Positions 61,601 through 64,000 of a stretch of DNA of 64,000 nt are shown here, in pieces. The stretch spans positions 682,001 through 746,000 of the forward strand of contig JAZKJV010010119.1 of assembly GCA_037367405.1 (NCBI GenBank). The letters are read 5' to 3'. Below the pieces are notes generated by a model. It saw only the letters and a program-made list of their open reading frames with translations, did not search any database and was not told the DNA's origin. The stretch comes from Ottelia alismoides (lineage: Eukaryota; Streptophyta; Magnoliopsida; Alismatales; Hydrocharitaceae). Position numbers and translations under genes: made by a program. How positions within the stretch are numbered: the first letter of the stretch is position 1; each line of letters opens with the position of its first letter.

Positions 61601-61752
61601 ATCATTGACTTGGTTGAGAGATATCCGACTATCGAGAGAGGTATTGATACAATGATTGTCGGATCCGACTTGTCAGACACCACATGCCCCCCCCAAGATC
61701 GAGCATTAGGAATTCACACATCTCTCATACCAATTAATCAATTCGCACAACA
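58610..61752 (+). repeat. Ty3 LTR (about 3.1 kb), plus orientation
   Basis: Bounded by PPT (58,591) and PBS (61,756), ending ACAACA. TATA box at 59,297. GC-richer block 59,380-60,250 whose frames (59,565-59,846 and 59,908-60,249) lack motifs. 60,300-61,450 is AT-rich. Confidence 0.7.
59297..59304 (+). promoter_or_regulatory. TATA box inside LTR
   Basis: TATAAATA in the context GACTATAAATAAGCC, followed by a GC-richer region leading to the PBS. Confidence 0.55.
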
Positions 61753-61755
61753 TTT

Positions 61756-61775
61756 TGGCACTGTTGACGGGGAGA
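61756..61775 (+). other. Primer-binding site (tRNA-Asp type), degenerate
   Basis: TGGCACTGTTGACGGGGAGA, three bases after the LTR end in CA. It differs from the intact form at 6,999 at several positions, chiefly in the GCGCCG part. Confidence 0.65.
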
Positions 61776-63455
61776 AATGATTGGGTAGACTAGCAGCCTT
61801 AGACACATTAGGTTTGCTTGTGTGATTGTTTATTTACATTGATTTCCATATTATCTTGCTTATATTATCTTAACAGCTTCTGACATCATCTCTTGAATCC
61901 TTTGTTGCGAGTGACAACTTATCAAGGGAGACCGTCTTCGGATCGCCTTCGCACCCACGAGAGGCAGAGTAGGTCATTCTTTCCCGACCTTCAAGAGAGA
62001 GAACCAAAGGAGAATGAGCATAGTGTGGAGGAGCAAATTTTGCTTTAGTAGCTATTTTATTTTCTATTTGTGTGTGTGAGAGAGAGAGATTTATTTGAAG
62101 TTATAATAAACATGTACATTGGACACCTGGACTATTTGGGGACTGTTTCACTAAGTGCCAGTGCACTTGGAGACCTCACCGAGTTTTGACAGTTTTGATG
62201 ATTTTCATCTCTTTTCTTTCCTTTCCTTATATTTCGCGTTGTTTTGTTTCCCGTCATTTTATGTTTCCGCCTTTCTTTCCTTTATTTTGTGTGAATGAGC
62301 ACCTAATATTAGGATTGCTTTATCGAGTAATCTAGGTCCAAAGCTTAATCTATCTTGCATGCTCCTATAGTCACTATGCTTGGACATAGATTGAAATTAA
62401 TCAGGTGCTTCACATAATAGCAATTACAGATCTAGGACGAGTTCACACTGTTGCATGCATTTAGTGTAATTTCAACTTGTATAGCATCCCGCATGGAGAG
62501 CGCTGGGAAGCAAGGTGAGTCTTATAACTGAGCATACATCATACAACACGATGATGAGTTTTCCAGCATCGTGTTAGCTTGCATTGCTTTTCAATCCTCT
62601 ACACTATTTTGGATCACTTAGGAAAAAAAGAAATCGAGAAATCATTAGGCCTTTGCATAAAAATACTCAAACCAACTAAAAACCCAAAAAAATAGAAAAA
62701 AAGGTCTGCTAAATTAACTTGACCTAATTTGAAAATCCATAATGATCTTCATTGCCTTTGGTTCATAAAGCCCTCATTGATTTCAGGTACCTTCCAGACA
62801 TAGTGTGGCACGACCCCTAGGAAATAGAGCCCAAATCCCAATCTATGGTGCCTTGATAATCACATGGGATGGCAAAGTAATGGTGTTTCTCTTGTACGTA
62901 CACGAGTAGGGCCTTGTCGATGATAGCGCTTCCACCTTGTGCGGAGCATTGACTTGGTCTGAATATTGAGCATAGGCCGCACCCTCACGGGTGTGTCTGT
63001 CTCATTGTCTTGCGTCCAGGTACTACACTTGTGAGGGAAGTAGAGGTTTTGTCTATCAGCTCCCACTCTATTTCTTTGGCTAAGTAGCCACCCATGCACG
63101 AGATCAAGAATCCTTAAGCACACAGATCAAAGGTTACAAAGGAGGTGGAACAAGTACGGGGTACTTTCCCGGTAATAGACATGCTCCTATAGGTATAGTG
63201 ATGAATCTCCATTTCATCACCTTTATTCTTACATTTTGGCCTTAAATCCCCAGCTTAATATATATACATCATTAATTTGTCGAAATAAACACCCGATAAT
63301 CTGTACAAAATACTTTATAAAATACTGCATATTTATTGTATTTAATTCCAAAATTAAAGAATAATGGAAGAAAAGAAATAAACGACACACCATAGGTGTT
63401 GAATCACCCTAGCCCCCGAGACTCAATCATTAAGATGACCTAGTCGAGAAGGAAT
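61776..63455 (+). mobile_element. Short internal region of a non-autonomous Ty3 element
   Basis: About 1.7 kb from PBS to PPT, like the minus-strand unit at 5,352-6,998 (the 62,120-62,190 part, 'ctatttggggactgtttc...agtgcacttgg', matches the complement of 6,720-6,780). Hairpin GTGATGAA/TTCATCAC at 63,199-63,221. No gag or pol motif. The minus-strand frame at 62,860-63,123 has no motif. Confidence 0.6.
63199..63221 (+). other. Conserved hairpin upstream of PPT
   Basis: 8-bp perfect stem with 7-base loop, about 223 bp before the decayed PPT hairpin. Confidence 0.6.
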
Positions 63456-63471
63456 AAAGTAGTGGGAGATA
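63425..63471 (+). other. Polypurine tract with decayed hairpin
   Basis: PPT AAAGTAGTGGGAGATA (63,456-63,471). The inverted repeat before it keeps only the outer GACT/AGTC arms. Confidence 0.6.
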
Positions 63472-63474
63472 GGA

Positions 63475-64000
63475 TGGCCAACTGTATAAAGATACATAGA
63501 AAACTATACGTAAAACCCTAATTTTAGTTCAACCATAATTAATTTTTGGGATCCATTTTATTCTATATTATTTATACATTAAATCAATAAACTCTGCATA
63601 TTAAAGTTATAGATAAAAATATAAGAAAAAATATACAATTTATTTCATATTAAAATAACATACAGTGTGCATTGCACTCGGAATAAAAATCCACATTTCA
63701 CAGACCTGTATCTCCTCCATATAAACTCAAAATGCACCAAAATCACTTTAATTATATATAACTTTTTATTAGCTAATTAATGAAGGTGGATTCATTTAAT
63801 TTGTATTTAAGATATACAAGTTAGGTTTTGAACTCTTATTGTATAATATACTCCAATAAAATACTCATTTTATTTACTCTCTATATTTTTCATTATTTTC
63901 AATTTTTATAATTTTTTGAAGATTATTTATAGTATATGTACATAATTAGAATAAAATAAAACCAATAAAAATAGGCTAAAATTAATAAATGTATAATACA
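63475..64000 (+). repeat. Start of a Ty3 LTR, runs off the window
   Basis: Matches the start of the LTR at 58,610 (for example 63,560-63,800 with 58,680-58,920). Together with 58,610-61,752 it brackets the short internal region. Confidence 0.65.

Noticed and set aside
7022..61752. Integrated pararetrovirus or other viral sequence
   Set aside because: LTRs, PBS, PPT and pol order fit Ty3 and copia retrotransposons; no movement-protein or coat-like motif was seen.
62860..63123. 87-residue minus-strand frame
   Set aside because: Antisense to a short non-coding Ty3 internal region, no motif.
1..64000. CRISPR array, operons, bacterial promoters or tRNA/rRNA genes
   Set aside because: The window is plant nuclear DNA; repeats are transposon-derived and no tRNA-like cloverleaf or rRNA stretch was recognised.

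Overview
The window looks like nuclear DNA of a flowering plant. It is AT-rich and gene-poor, with one recognisable host gene that has introns and introns' usual GT/AG borders, surrounded by nested plant transposons. Two things suggest a monocot outside the grasses, but only weakly: the C-terminal style of the one gene, and the kind of LTR and RTE elements present. I cannot name the species.

Layout. Positions 1-10,600 hold a tandem run of minus-strand Ty3/gypsy (Tat/Athila-like) LTR elements: an internal leader, a primer-binding site (PBS) at 2,134, an LTR (2,156-5,330), a short internal region with polypurine tract (PPT), a second PBS at 6,999 and another LTR (7,022-10,318). Positions 10,613-17,440 are the only low-copy host segment. 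It carries a class II RSL bHLH transcription factor gene (13,402-15,257, minus strand, five exons, one single-base frameshift in exon 1) and, 263 bp beyond its stop codon, a Mutator-like transposon with 9-bp target duplication and GC-rich cargo (11,815-13,138). Positions 17,440-34,028 are more LTR material: an LTR split by a second GC-rich Mutator-like element (17,991-19,592), a copia LTR fragment, another 3-kb LTR, a Ty3 internal region with only protease and gag-like remnants, and a 5'-truncated plus-strand copia element.

Positions 34,029-48,990 are a Ty3 internal region with decayed RT, RNase H and integrase, split by an almost complete minus-strand Ty1/copia element (34,947-45,298) that has 2.45-kb LTRs, PBS, PPT and target duplication. 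Positions 49,040-58,361 are another LTR plus internal region, into which an RTE-clade LINE (52,668-55,837) has inserted with a 7-bp duplication. At about 58,370 the orientation flips, and 58,375-64,000 is a plus-strand Ty3 element of the same family (PPT, LTR, PBS, short internal region, PPT, start of next LTR).

How the parts work together. Every transposon protein seen is broken: the RT catalytic pairs are changed in all three RT lineages, and frameshifts and stops are common. The Ty3 family shows a repeated 3'-end module in at least six copies: two hairpins about 220-240 bp apart followed by a PPT. The hairpin arms change together between copies. A second set of stem-loops lies just past the coding end in three copies. 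These RNA-like structures, the two Mutator elements with GC-rich tandem-repeat cargo, and the frameshifted RSL gene are the most interesting items.
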